Shown here: piece by piece, positions 1 to 8,601 of the stretch
Layout of the letters: each line of letters starts with the position of its first letter
Position numbering within the stretch: the first letter of the stretch is position 1
NCBI RefSeq assembly: GCF_039535115.1
Contig: NZ_BAAAWO010000001.1
Span: 620,001 to 684,000, forward strand
DNA length: 64,000 nucleotides
DNA from: Paeniglutamicibacter sulfureus
GTDB lineage: Bacteria; Actinomycetota; Actinomycetes; Actinomycetales; Micrococcaceae
Direction of reading: 5' to 3'
Program-made: the position numbers and the translations under genes
Notes under the pieces: generated by a model
The model's database searches: none
Seen by the model: only the letters and a program-made list of their open reading frames with translations
Told to the model about the DNA's origin: nothing

Positions 1-2078
1 CCGTCGCCCACCTGGGCGATGTCGGCGTTGGCCCATCCCGGGCGGTGGGCGGCGTTGCGAGTCGGGGTGAGGCGGTGGCGCCGGACGAGTTTGCCGTTGG
101 CGGGATCGATGATGTTCAGGCCCTCGACGTCGGCCACCACCAACCACCCGGCGATGAGCTTGGGTGCATAGAGGGCACCGGAAGAAGCGACTGGTGAGGT
201 TTCCCAGACCTTCTTTTTCGTGGCGATTTCCAACTTGAAGACCTTGGCCGGTCCCTTGGTGTCCGGGATGCCGTAGCCGTTGCGCACCGACGATGTCCCG
301 TAGACATAGCGCTCATCGGCTGCCAGGCCGATGATGGAGTGGGCGCGGACGAATCCGGCACCGCCGCCGTTGAGCACCCAGCTGATTTTGTTGCTGCGGG
401 GATCGATCATTCCCAGCACGCCGCCGGCCCGCCCGTAGTCCGGCACGGTGCCGAAGAACACGTTGCGTGAGTTCACGGCCCAGCCGAACGGACGGGACTG
501 GTGGTATTTGCGGCTCAGCCGTTCAAGCCGCACATAGCCCCCGGGCTTGTCCTTCATTGAGCTGTCCATGCTGATGATGTCCGCCGAGCCGTAGGAACCG
601 ATGTAGCTGCGCGTGGCATCGAATTCGATCATGGCCTCAATCTGGTTGACGAGGCTTTCGTCGTCGGGGGAGTGCCAGCGTGCGCCGGTGTCGGGATTGA
701 CCGCGGCCAGCCCGTCACCCATGTAGCCGCCCACATACACCTTTCCATCGGAGTGCCCCATGAGCGACTGGATCGTGAATTCCCCGTCGGTGAGCGAAAC
801 CGTGCGCACCTTGTCGATCTTGCCGGTGGCGAGGTTGAAGGTTTCGAGGCGCAGGCCCGTGGGGATCTGGCTGGCCACGAGCACCGCCTTGGAGGTGGCG
901 TGAAGTGCCAGGGGTGCACTGGTGCCTACCGGACCGAGCTTGGTGTCCCGCCACGTCGCGGTGTCCGTCGCGTAGAGAATTCCCTGGGAGATGTTGAAGA
1001 TGCGCCCGCCGCCCTTGACCTGGGCCGAAGCGCGCCCGCCGCCTTGGGCCGGCTTCTGTCCGCTGCCCTTGATTTCCGCCGAGGCGCGGCGGGCGCCCCA
1101 GACCCGATCGACCTTGCCCGTCCACTTCTTGCTGACCGGGTCCAGCAGCAACTGGGCAGTGATGTCGCTGGCCGTGACCACGACGCGGTTTCCGATCACG
1201 TCGATGGAGGAGATGAAGCCGTTGTGCATCGGGTCGGGCAGCTGGACCTCGGTGCGGCGCCCGGGGTGGCTTGCGGGGAAGGTGAATAGCCGCGGGTTGC
1301 GGGAACCTGTCCCGACCCAGACCTGGTCGTTGGGGCCGATGGCCACGCGTCTGACGTAATCGGTGTCGGCCGCGACGCGTGAGTGGGCCCGGATCTTCTT
1401 GGTCGCCGCGGTGTAGGTAAAGGTTGCACCGTTTGGATAGGTGCCTCCCCACACGTTTCCGACCGAATCCAGGCGCAATTCGTAGAGCACCGTCGCCCCG
1501 GGAACCACCGCGACCCGGCGCACCTGCTTGGGGCTGGCTGGGCTCCAGGACAGTAGGCTGCCACTGGTGCTCAGATAGAGGGTCTTGCTGGCCCGGTCCC
1601 AGACCAGGGATTCGATCCCGCCGTTGTGGCTGCCGGGAATCGACACCACGTGCATTGGCGCCCCGGCATCGGGGTTGACGATCTGCAGTTGGTTGACCGG
1701 TCCGACGATTGACACCGCAAGCCAGGGGACCGGTGCCGAGGTCAGCCCGGGCAGGGGAACCACGGCCTTGACGTTCATTGCCGGGAAGGCCCCCTTGAAG
1801 CTCGAAATGGCGCCGCGGGTGTTGGCCGCCCGTTTCAGCGGAGTCGTCAACAAGGGGTCGCGGTGCCGCCACGGCGGTGGGCCGGGATTGGCCGTTGGCG
1901 TCGGCTTGGGCGTCGGCTTTGCGGTCGGAGCGGGAGTTTGCGGCTTCGGGACAGCCACCGGGTCCTCGGTGGGGGAGTGCAGGGGAGAGAGGGCGACCCC
2001 TCCGGCGGCCAATACCGCGAGGGACAGCAGCCCGCGTCGGGTCAGGCGGTGCGGATCACTCTGGGGGTCGTGGTGCAC
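1..2078 (-). CDS. Secreted beta-propeller (PQQ-like repeat) protein, 3' end beyond window
   Basis: The open frame runs from a GTG at 2078 to the left edge without a stop, so the C-terminus is outside the window. GGAAG lies 7 bases before the GTG. The N-terminus carries a Tat-like signal (TRRGLLSLAVLAAGG, about residues 13-27), followed by a Pro/Thr/Lys-rich linker. The rest consists of repeated blade-like units with motifs such as NVWGG, DQVWVG, GKVYVGGY and RYVYGTSSV, typical of seven- or eight-bladed propellers with a WD40/PQQ-like fold. I infer an exported, cell-surface or periplasm-equivalent protein; its ligand is not visible. No neighbour suggests a pathway. The coding frame is clear, the function is not. 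Confidence 0.8.
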   Translation of the reverse strand, partial: MHHDPQSDPHRLTRRGLLSLAVLAAGGVALSPLHSPTEDPVAVPKPQTPAPTAKPTPKPTPTANPGPPPWRHRDPLLTTPLKRAANTRGAISSFKGAFPAMNVKAVVPLPGLTSAPVPWLAVSIVGPVNQLQIVNPDAGAPMHVVSIPGSHNGGIESLVWDRASKTLYLSTSGSLLSWSPASPKQVRRVAVVPGATVLYELRLDSVGNVWGGTYPNGATFTYTAATKKIRAHSRVAADTDYVRRVAIGPNDQVWVGTGSRNPRLFTFPASHPGRRTEVQLPDPMHNGFISSIDVIGNRVVVTASDITAQLLLDPVSKKWTGKVDRVWGARRASAEIKGSGQKPAQGGGRASAQVKGGGRIFNISQGILYATDTATWRDTKLGPVGTSAPLALHATSKAVLVASQIPTGLRLETFNLATGKIDKVRTVSLTDGEFTIQSLMGHSDGKVYVGGYMGDGLAAVNPDTGARWHSPDDESLVNQIEAMIEFDATRSYIGSYGSADIISMDSSMKDKPGGYVRLERLSRKYHQSRPFGWAVNSRNVFFGTVPDYGRAGGVLGMIDPRSNKISWVLNGGGAGFVRAHSIIGLAADERYVYGTSSVRNGYGIPDTKGPAKVFKLEIATKKKVWETSPVASSGALYAPKLIAGWLVVADVEGLNIIDPANGKLVRRHRLTPTRNAAHRPGWANADIAQVGD

Positions 2079-2260
2079 TGTCGGTCTTCCGGTGGTCGTA
2101 AATGGCTCGGACGGCCTTGAGACTAACAGCCGGAGATGTGGGATTTCCTGTTGAGCGCGCCGGATCATGTCGCATCTCACATCGACGATCCAGTGATCCG
2201 GCACGTTGGTGATGGGCGGGCGTGGGAGTTCTGCATGAATCCCGGCAGTTGGAACCGATG

Positions 2261-2818
2261 CTATGAACCGTTCTCCACCGCGTAGGAATGGATGACGGTG
2301 CCGTTGGCCATGGTCCGTGAACCGCTCAGCCGCAACCGGGCCGCGTCCGTATGGTGGATCAAAAGACCTGCCTCGGGGGCATTGCCCAGGAAAAACGGGT
2401 GGATCCACAGCCGGATCTCATCCAACAGCCCATTCTCCATGAGCGTGCCGGCGAGGCGTCCGAACCCATAGGTCAAGATGTCCTTGCCCGGTTGGACCTT
2501 GATGCGCGCTATGCCGGCGGCGACGTCGTTTGCGATGATGGCGGTGTTGTCCCACGTGGTTTCCCGAAGGGTGGTGGAGACGACGTACTTCTGCATGGTG
2601 TTGATGCGATCGGTGAACGCGTCCCCCGAGTGTCCCTGCCAGACCCCGGCAAAACCCAGGTAGGTGTCCTTCCCCAGCAGCACCGCGTCGCACTGTTCGA
2701 TGAGCTCCTGCTGGATCGTGGCCTTTTCATCGCCCGGGTCCGGCAGGGAGGGCCAATGCTGCGGGTTGGTGACGACTCCGTCGAGCGAGACATAGGTTGA
2801 ATTGATGATTCGACGCAT
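2261..2818 (-). CDS. Dihydrofolate reductase family protein (RibD C-terminal domain-like)
   Basis: A 185-residue protein with the RibD-C/DHFR-like fold. It opens with RRIINSTYVSLDGVV, and carries LLGKDTYLGF in the middle and the conserved LTYGFGRLAGTLMENGLLDE block near residue 120, where family members bind NADPH. The ATG at 2818 is chosen because MRRII is the family's usual start; an upstream in-frame extension looks non-coding. Stand-alone proteins of this family are common in actinobacteria and mostly of unknown substrate; they are not the true folate reductase. It is monocistronic, with about 180 bases on either side. Confidence 0.88.
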   Translation of the reverse strand: MRRIINSTYVSLDGVVTNPQHWPSLPDPGDEKATIQQELIEQCDAVLLGKDTYLGFAGVWQGHSGDAFTDRINTMQKYVVSTTLRETTWDNTAIIANDVAAGIARIKVQPGKDILTYGFGRLAGTLMENGLLDEIRLWIHPFFLGNAPEAGLLIHHTDAARLRLSGSRTMANGTVIHSYAVENGS

Positions 2819-3016
2819 GTGGAGGGCCCCTCGTCTTGAAATGTGCGGTGTGCATGCCCGATGAAACAAGGCTCGCAGTCCGGCACGGGCAATGGAACCC
2901 CTGGGCGCGGACAGTCCTCGGGCGCAGGGGGGGGTGATCGCACCGCAGCGGCCCGCTGCAGTGCGCACCCTGGCCCGGGATCCGAAAGTCGGGGCAGCAG
3001 ATCTTGCTGCACCGAA

Positions 3017-3343
3017 TCAATTCTGGAAGTACAGCTCCGTGTGCAGCTTGCATCCCGGGTTGAACGTCGCTGCGCAACGCGTGCACGAGTCGACATCGAG
3101 ATACTCGGTGATCGCCAATAGGTGGCCGCAGACGCCGCAGAGCACGGCCGGCTCGTCGCGGGAATCCACCGGCCACTGCGCCGCATCATGGTCGGCCGCC
3201 TCCGCGTGGCACAGGTGGCACGGGTAGAACTCGCGGCAGCACGCGAACTGGATCGCGATCACGTCGAGCTCGGTTCGATAGTGGACGCAGCGCGTCTGGC
3301 CATCGACGGCCGGACCCAGCACGTTCGGCCTCTCCAGGCTCAT
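3017..3343 (-). CDS. CHY zinc-finger protein
   Basis: This 108-residue protein is dominated by a CHY zinc finger. It has CVHY at about 19-22, CCREFYPCHLCH at 35-46, then LCGVCGH at 69-74 and SCTRC at 87-91, giving the Cys/His pairs expected for several zinc sites. Its ATG overlaps the stop of bioN in an ATGA junction, so it is the last gene of the biotin-transport operon. CHY fingers in bacteria have no settled biochemical role; the eukaryotic versions occur in RING-type ubiquitin ligases. What it does beside a biotin transporter is unknown. It could be a zinc-binding accessory factor of the operon's enzymes, but that is only inference. Confidence 0.85.
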   Translation of the reverse strand: MSLERPNVLGPAVDGQTRCVHYRTELDVIAIQFACCREFYPCHLCHAEAADHDAAQWPVDSRDEPAVLCGVCGHLLAITEYLDVDSCTRCAATFNPGCKLHTELYFQN

Positions 3344-3951
3344 CGCACACCCCGCGCGGTGAGCGCATCGCCGAGCTCGTCCGCGTGCTTGAGCGCCACG
3401 ATGAGAAAGGGGACGACGAAGGTGCGCGGGCTGTTTCGGGCACCGCGCGCCCGCTGTGCATCGCGCACCTCGCCCGCCCGGCGGCCCAGCACCGGGATGG
3501 TGCTGATCGTCACCGTGAGCAGCAGCGCGATCCGCTGCGCGTCCAGGCCCAGTCGTTCCAACGGGCGCAGCCCGCGTTCGATGGCATCCAGCAGCGCTGT
3601 CACCCGGGTGGTGAGTGCCAACAGGGCGGCGATCGCGATCGCGGCGGTGAGGCGGGCGACGTTGGCGAGCGCGGGTTCCGGGCCCAGGAAGACCAACTGG
3701 CTGAGCGCGGTGATCGCGATGACCCAGCGGATCGCATGGACCTGGCGGCCGAGTTCCAGGATCCCGGACCCTCCGGGTCCCAGGCCCGCCACCGTGTAGC
3801 CCCCGATGGTCGCCGCCGCGGCGATGGCCGCCGAAGACCAATGCGAGGGCAGCAGCGAGACTCCGAGCACGACCGCCAGGACCAGCAGCAGCTTTGGGCC
3901 GGCGGGCATGCGGTGCAGCCAGCCGGTGCCCGGCCTGTAGAGCGTCAGCAC
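3340..3951 (-). CDS. bioN: BioN/EcfT-type transmembrane component of biotin ECF transporter
   Basis: A 203-residue membrane protein, the T component of an energy-coupling factor transporter, linking the substrate-binding BioY to the ATPase BioM. Hydrophobic segments cover residues 20-130. The cytoplasmic C-terminal region carries the two Ala-Arg-Gly signatures (RARGAR and LTARGVR) that contact the ATPase grooves. I chose the GTG at 3951, which overlaps the end of bioM by 7 bases; the upstream sequence in this frame lies inside bioM and is not conserved-looking. Its order in the operon, after bioM, is the usual one for bioMN pairs. Confidence 0.9.
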   Translation of the reverse strand: MLTLYRPGTGWLHRMPAGPKLLLVLAVVLGVSLLPSHWSSAAIAAAATIGGYTVAGLGPGGSGILELGRQVHAIRWVIAITALSQLVFLGPEPALANVARLTAAIAIAALLALTTRVTALLDAIERGLRPLERLGLDAQRIALLLTVTISTIPVLGRRAGEVRDAQRARGARNSPRTFVVPFLIVALKHADELGDALTARGVR

Positions 3952-4637
3952 CGCAGCACGGCCTCGTACCTGGCGATGATCGCGTCGGGTTCGCCGACGC
4001 CGACCATGCGTCCGCCGGCGAACATCACCGCCTGGTCGCAACGCGCGGCCAGCGCGAGGTCGTGGGTGACGAGCACCAGGCGGTGTCCGACGTCCTCGAA
4101 CAGGTGGTCGGCGACCCGTCGGGCGTTGCGTGCGTCCAGGTAGGCGGTCGGCTCGTCGGCGATCACCAGCTCCGGGTTGCGCACGAACGCGCCGCACAGC
4201 GCGAGCAGCTGCTTCTGCCCGCCCGAGAGATCGTGGGAGGGCCGTTCGGCCAGATGCGCGAGGCCGAACCGTTCCATGGCCGTGGCCACCCGTTGCCCGA
4301 GCTCTGCAGGGCGGAGCTTGTCGGCGCGCAGCGAGAAGGCGACGTCCTCGCCGACGGTGGGCATGATGATCTGCGCGTCGGGGTTGCTGAAGACGACGGC
4401 GATGCGCCGGCGCAGCTCGGCGCCCCGGCGACTCGGGTCGATCCCCAGGATGCCCAGCTCGCCCGAGGTCCTGGTGGCCAGGCCGCCGATCAGCCTGGCG
4501 AACGAGGACTTGCCCGAGCCGTTCTCCCCGATGACCGCTACGGTGCGTGCGTCCAGATCGAGGGAAACGTCCTGCAGCACGTCAACGTCGCCCAGACGCA
4601 TCCCGACGTCCCTGAGTTGGATTGCCGTGGTGCTCAT
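3945..4637 (-). CDS. bioM: BioM/EcfA-type ABC ATPase of biotin ECF transporter
   Basis: A 230-residue ABC ATPase that powers biotin uptake with BioN and BioY at the membrane. Visible motifs are Walker A GENGSGKS (about 38-45), signature LSGGQKQ (about 137), Walker B LVIADEPTA (about 158) and the switch VTHD (about 190). The ATG at 4637 has GGAGGTGG five bases upstream and overlaps the stop of the thiolase-like gene as ATGA. Translational coupling therefore ties the transporter to the enzymes upstream. The protein is a normal length for a single-domain EcfA; only one ATPase is encoded, as in BioMNY systems. Confidence 0.92.
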   Translation of the reverse strand: MSTTAIQLRDVGMRLGDVDVLQDVSLDLDARTVAVIGENGSGKSSFARLIGGLATRTSGELGILGIDPSRRGAELRRRIAVVFSNPDAQIIMPTVGEDVAFSLRADKLRPAELGQRVATAMERFGLAHLAERPSHDLSGGQKQLLALCGAFVRNPELVIADEPTAYLDARNARRVADHLFEDVGHRLVLVTHDLALAARCDQAVMFAGGRMVGVGEPDAIIARYEAVLRC

Positions 4638-5758
4638 CGAACCACCTCCAGCACTGCGGCGATGCCCATGCCGCCGCCAATCGATGCCGCGGCGACCCCG
4701 CGGGTTCCCGCCGGCGCCCCGGCGCGCACCAGGCGGCTGAAGAGGCGCACCACGGCGATCGCGCCGCTGGCACCCCAGGGATGGCCGAGCGCCAGCGCGC
4801 CGCCATCGGCACAGAGGCGCGGGTCGTCCTCCGCGATCCCGATCCGGTCCAGCACGGCCAGGGACTGTGCAGCGAAGGCCTCGACGATTTCCAGCGCATG
4901 GACATCGGCCAGTTTCCATCCCGCCGAGTGCAGGGCGTCCTGGATGGCGCCGGCGGCCCCGATGCCGGGAAGCGCCGGATCGCAGCCGAAAACGGCGGAG
5001 GCGCGGATCGCGAGCCCGGGTGCGCAACCCGCGGGTCCCAGCACCAGGGCGGCGGCGCCGTCCCCGATGCGCGTGGCGGTGCCCGCGGTGAGCGTGCCGC
5101 CGGGGAACAGTGCGGGCAACCGGGGGAGCAGCCGCTCCGCCCCGCCGATCGCGTCGTCGTAGTGGAGCCCGGACAGCGGCACCAGCTCGGCATCGAAGCG
5201 GCCGGCGGAAACCGCCGCGCGGGCTCGGGAGTGGCTGCGCGCGGCATGGGCGTCCTGGCGGGCGCGGGGGATGCCGTCGTGTTCGGCGAGGTCCTCGGCG
5301 GCCCGGGTCATCTCCGGGTCTTCGAAGCCCGCGGGCGTAAATGGCGCACGGCCGTAGGCGATGCCGTCCACCGAGCGCACGGGTGCGGTGGAAGCGCTCT
5401 CCACGCCGCCGGCGACGCGTATCCGGCGGTCACCTGCGCGGATCGCGGCAGCGGCATCGAGGACGGCCGCGAGGCCGCTGCCGCACTGCCGGTCCACGGT
5501 TGCGCCGGGGACCCCGTGGCCGAGTCCTGCCGCCAGTGCGGAGATGCGGCCGGGGTTCCCGCCCGGGCCCATGCAGTTCCCGAGGATCACATCGGCCACG
5601 GTGATCGGCGAGCCGTGCGCCGCTTCGGCGTCTTCCAGGGCCGCCTGGATGACGGGCGCCGCGAGCTCCTCGACGCGCAAGTGCGCCAGGGCACGGCCGC
5701 GGGTGCCGATCGGGGTGCGCCGGGCGGCGATGATGACTGGATCGCTAGCGGATGACAA
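4634..5758 (-). CDS. Thiolase-family protein with altered active site
   Basis: A 374-residue thiolase-fold protein. The TTG start at 5758 is preceded by GGGGAGG and overlaps the end of the AMP-ligase gene by 14 bases. The nucleophile motif DRQCGSG (Cys92) and the histidine motif LGHPWGASG (His326) are present. The NEAF motif reads VEAF (Val292 for Asn), and the C-terminal CIGGG motif reads SIGGG (Ser359 for Cys), so the residue that acts as acid/base in ordinary thiolases is missing. It can probably still be acylated at Cys92 but is unlikely to be a normal reversible acetyl-CoA acetyltransferase. Its place between an acyl-CoA ligase and biotin transport genes suggests a role with a biotin-related or dicarboxylic acyl-CoA; this is inference. 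Confidence 0.82.
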   Translation of the reverse strand: MSSASDPVIIAARRTPIGTRGRALAHLRVEELAAPVIQAALEDAEAAHGSPITVADVILGNCMGPGGNPGRISALAAGLGHGVPGATVDRQCGSGLAAVLDAAAAIRAGDRRIRVAGGVESASTAPVRSVDGIAYGRAPFTPAGFEDPEMTRAAEDLAEHDGIPRARQDAHAARSHSRARAAVSAGRFDAELVPLSGLHYDDAIGGAERLLPRLPALFPGGTLTAGTATRIGDGAAALVLGPAGCAPGLAIRASAVFGCDPALPGIGAAGAIQDALHSAGWKLADVHALEIVEAFAAQSLAVLDRIGIAEDDPRLCADGGALALGHPWGASGAIAVVRLFSRLVRAGAPAGTRGVAAASIGGGMGIAAVLEVVR

Positions 5759-6833
5759 GGGACTGCACCTCCCCGGCCAGTACCTGGCGAACGGCTTCGG
5801 CACGCGCGGGCTTTCCCGACGCGGTGCGAGGGATCTGGCCGGCGAACCAGCGGCGTGGCCGGTGCGCCGGGGCCAGCTGGGCCGCGGCATGCGGACGGAC
5901 ATCCACGGGTGCATCGCCCTCGAGCTCCAGCAACGCGGAAACCAAGGCTCCGACGGGCTCGCGCGGCAGGCCGAACACGATCGCGTCGCGGACGCCGGGA
6001 ATCGAGCGCAGCACGGCCTCGACCTCTTCGGGCACGATCGTCGCGGAGGCACTGAGGATTGCTTCGTCGGCGCGGCCCAGCAGGCGCAGGCGGCCATCGT
6101 CCAATGCTGCACGGTCGCCGACTGTCGCCCACGCGCCGTCGCGGCGCAGCGGGCCGGGGGCACCGGCATATCCGGAGGCGACGTAGGGGGAGCGCACCCA
6201 CAGTTCCCCGTCGCGGATCTCCAGCTCGACGCCGGGGAACGGGCGCAGGCCCTCGCCCTCGTCGCAGGCCACGAAGGACAGCTCGGCCGCACCGTAGTAT
6301 GCGCTCACGCGGATGCCTGCCGCTTCCGCCCGCCGGCGGAGCGCCGGGTCCAGATGGGAACCGCCGATCAATGCCGCGCGCAGCCGCGGGTGCGAGCCCG
6401 CGTCGAGGACCGCCCGGAGCGCCTGCGGGGTGCCGTGCAGGACGTCGGCCTCGGGTGTCGGACGCAGCACCGGGCGAGGTCCGCCGGAAAGCGAGTGCGC
6501 GAGCGAGAAAAGGGTGAGCGAGGAAGCGGGCGGGGCGGGCAGCGCCACGGTGTCGCCACTGCCTGCGTCCAGGAACCCGCTGACGGCGGCGAAGGAGTCC
6601 GACCACGACTCGGCACTGCGCAGCACGATCCGCGGGGCGCCGCTGCTGCCGGAGGTGAGCGTGGCCCAGGCCGTCCCGTCGGGGAGCTCCGCCGCGGCAG
6701 CTGCCGCGACGGTGGCGTCCCACTGTGCCTTCGGCCATCTGGCATCGCCGACGAGCGGGACATCCCCTGCCTCGCGGATCCCGTGGAGGCGCTCGAGTAG
6801 CCCCGGCTCGGCACCGCTCACCGGGACAATCAC
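5745..6833 (-). CDS. AMP-dependent acyl-CoA ligase family protein in biotin-transport operon
   Basis: A 362-residue member of the acyl-adenylate-forming superfamily, short like MenE-type ligases. It carries the phosphate loop TSGSSGAPR (about 60-68), YYGAAE (about 193), the GDRAALDDGRLRLLGR hinge region (about 245-260) and the C-terminal catalytic lysine motif IPRTASGKPAR. I use the GTG at 6833 because it forms a GTGA overlap with the stop of bioY; a start 39 bases upstream would lie inside bioY. The family activates a carboxylate with ATP and transfers it to CoA. The substrate is not readable from sequence. Being directly behind bioY suggests a carboxylate related to biotin or its pimelate precursor. 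Confidence 0.85.
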   Translation of the reverse strand: MIVPVSGAEPGLLERLHGIREAGDVPLVGDARWPKAQWDATVAAAAAAELPDGTAWATLTSGSSGAPRIVLRSAESWSDSFAAVSGFLDAGSGDTVALPAPPASSLTLFSLAHSLSGGPRPVLRPTPEADVLHGTPQALRAVLDAGSHPRLRAALIGGSHLDPALRRRAEAAGIRVSAYYGAAELSFVACDEGEGLRPFPGVELEIRDGELWVRSPYVASGYAGAPGPLRRDGAWATVGDRAALDDGRLRLLGRADEAILSASATIVPEEVEAVLRSIPGVRDAIVFGLPREPVGALVSALLELEGDAPVDVRPHAAAQLAPAHRPRRWFAGQIPRTASGKPARAEAVRQVLAGEVQSLVIR

Positions 6834-7459
6834 TGGACTTTTTCCGGAACCGGTGCCGCCTGGGAGGCCCATACGCGGTGGAAGGCGCGCGGGTAGGCCC
6901 GGACCAGGGTCATGACGATGGCCGTCGCGGCCACGGCTTTCACGAGGTCACCCGGGATGAATGCGAGGCTCAGCATGGCGGTCTCGCCCAGGGGCAGGCG
7001 CGTCACCATGCTCTGCACGGGGATCCCCACGGCATAGATCACCAGGATCCCGCCTGCGAGCATGCCGAGGATCGTTCGCCACAGCACCGGCTTGCGCCCG
7101 CCCGCATGCACGATCAGGCCGATGACGAACGAGCCGACGATCCAGCCGATGAGGTAGCCAGCCGATGGGCCGAAGAACACGCCGATGCCGCCACGGCCGC
7201 CGGCAAGCAAGGGCATGCCGATCGCGACCAGTGCCAGCAGCACTGCCATCGAGAGGGCGCCAAGCTGCGGCCCGAGAATGGCGCCGGCGAGCATCACCCC
7301 GAGGGTTTGGACGGTGATCGGGACTCCGCCGGCGATGGAGAAGCCACCCGGCAGGCCCAGTACGGCGACAAGCGCCGCGAAGACGGCGACCCGCGCAAGG
7401 CCGGTGGCGTCAAGCTGCCGGGCGCCGCCTCGTATCGAGAGGGGAGAAGGATTGGTCAT
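6830..7459 (-). CDS. bioY: BioY biotin-binding S component of ECF transporter
   Basis: A 209-residue membrane protein of the BioY family, which binds biotin and docks on BioMN. It shows PITVQTLGVMLAGAILGP, the diagnostic loop after the second helix, and GPSAGYLIGW, with about six hydrophobic segments. The ATG at 7459 is preceded by AAGGAAAC. It is the first gene of a six-gene operon and is transcribed from a promoter whose -10 region overlaps a BioQ-like operator, so biotin-responsive repression is likely. Confidence 0.93.
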   Translation of the reverse strand: MTNPSPLSIRGGARQLDATGLARVAVFAALVAVLGLPGGFSIAGGVPITVQTLGVMLAGAILGPQLGALSMAVLLALVAIGMPLLAGGRGGIGVFFGPSAGYLIGWIVGSFVIGLIVHAGGRKPVLWRTILGMLAGGILVIYAVGIPVQSMVTRLPLGETAMLSLAFIPGDLVKAVAATAIVMTLVRAYPRAFHRVWASQAAPVPEKVQ

Positions 7460-7484
7460 GGGAGTTTCCTTACGCGCTTCATGC

Positions 7485-7514
7485 TTGAACGTCGTTCAAT
7501 TGAACAGTGTTCAC
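7485..7514. promoter_or_regulatory. Two abutting BioQ-like operators upstream of bioY
   Basis: Two 15-bp palindromes lie end to end: TTGAACGTCGTTCAA (7485-7499) and TTGAACAGTGTTCAC (7500-7514). Both match the TGAAC-N3-GTT half-site pattern known for the TetR-type biotin regulator BioQ of corynebacteria and mycobacteria. The second overlaps the -10 box of the bioY promoter and the first sits just downstream, a position suited to repression. No bioQ gene is in the window. Confidence 0.75.
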
Positions 7515-7540
7515 TATAGTGATGCCGTCGCCAAAGCCAA
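7513..7540 (-). promoter_or_regulatory. Promoter of the bioY operon
   Basis: On the minus strand TTGGCT (7535-7540) and TATAGT (7513-7518) are separated by 16 bases, a fair sigma-70-type promoter. Transcription would start near 7506, inside the tandem operator, leaving a leader of roughly 45 bases before the bioY ATG. Confidence 0.6.
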
Positions 7541-7906
7541 AGCACTCGAAGTCACATTTCGTGAAACCGCCATCCGCGGTGTCGTGCCCGCCGTTGGTGG
7601 CCTCGGGTCATTCGAGGCCCTCGCGCCGGGATGCGAGGCACGGATTTCGGTAGTGCCGGATGGATCCGCAATAAATGCAGTTTGTCTCGCTTCACCACAG
7701 GAGAGAGGTCTCTTGCCCTCGTCGAGACCGTGCTCGCGGCTGGGGCGGGGGAGTAACCCCTCCTGCCCGTCGGAGGTCATGGCGAAGGAACGGGGGCAAG
7801 TGCTACGTGTCCACCACTTCCCACCGGGATGCCCAAGGCATCCAGCACTGGCCAGGGCTTGGCCATTGCTGTCGGGCCGCTGGCGTTGATTGATAGGATC
7901 CTGAGC
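7541..7906. other. Intergenic region between bioY and the GNAT gene
   Basis: Between the divergent bioY operon and the GNAT gene I see no convincing reading frame, tRNA or terminator. The candidate frames here are short, GC-driven and lack a ribosome site. Confidence 0.5.
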
Positions 7907-8467
7907 ATGTCCAGCCCGCGAGTCGTCAGGCTTCGTTCCCGTTCCGAAGACGACTTTGACGTTTTGTTCCGAATTGCCGACGATTTAGCCACCTGGGAGG
8001 AGCGGAGCGCGGCATCGCCTGCGCCGCTGACTGGGGAAGCCTTCAGAAGCCGGCTTGCGCAGAGCGATGCCGATGATTCAGGCAAGGACGTGAGTTTCGT
8101 GATCGATGTGGACGGTGCAGCCGTCGGCAGTGTTTCGCTCTTCGATTTCGACGAGCTCGCCCGCCACGCGGAAGTCGGGATCGCATTGGTTCCCGAAGCA
8201 CGTGGAAACGGCATTGGAACCGCAGCTATCTCACAGATCGTTGAGTTTGCCTTCGTGCGCTGCAACTTGCGCCGTGTCCACCTGCAGGTGATCGAGTCGA
8301 ACCTCGGCGCGATCCGTGCGTATGAGAAGGCGGGATTCGTGGTCGAGGGTCGTCTGCGCCAGCACGCCTGGGTTCGCGGAAAGTATGAGGACATCGTCGT
8401 CATGGGAATACTCCGCTCGGCCTGGGATTTCACAGCCCGGGATAAAGGTGGCCTTCCCCGGGACTGA
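7907..8467 (+). CDS. GNAT family N-acetyltransferase (RimJ/RimL type)
   Basis: A 186-residue acetyltransferase. The acetyl-CoA loop reads VPEARGNGIGTAA (about 98-110) and the C-terminal block NLGAIRAYEKAGFVVEGR (about 137-155) is typical of RimJ/RimL-like GNATs that modify protein amino groups or small amines. The ATG at 7907 has AGGA about ten bases upstream. It is a single gene, convergent with the SGNH hydrolase. Substrate unknown. Confidence 0.88.
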   Translation: MSSPRVVRLRSRSEDDFDVLFRIADDLATWEERSAASPAPLTGEAFRSRLAQSDADDSGKDVSFVIDVDGAAVGSVSLFDFDELARHAEVGIALVPEARGNGIGTAAISQIVEFAFVRCNLRRVHLQVIESNLGAIRAYEKAGFVVEGRLRQHAWVRGKYEDIVVMGILRSAWDFTARDKGGLPRD

Positions 8468-8601
8468 GCGGCGCCGCGCGGAACTTTTACCGGAGCGCAA
8501 CTAATCCGCGACGGGCAGGACCCTGTCAAGGAAGCCCGGCACCACTGGATCGGGGCGCGGGTAGCGCACCACCGACAAGGGTTCGCCATCCCGGAACGGC
8601 C

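Noticed and set aside
715..1872. Long minus-strand frame of 385 codons within the propeller gene
   Set aside because: It is another frame of the GTG-started propeller gene; its Arg/Gly/Gln-rich composition is typical of a shadow frame.
3945..7459. Cobalt/nickel (CbiMNQO) transporter instead of biotin
   Set aside because: The S component is clearly BioY and the operators are BioQ-like; no CbiM/NikM is present.
7514..7780. 88-codon minus-strand frame between bioY and the GNAT gene
   Set aside because: It would start upstream of the bioY promoter, lacks a ribosome site and has no protein-like pattern.
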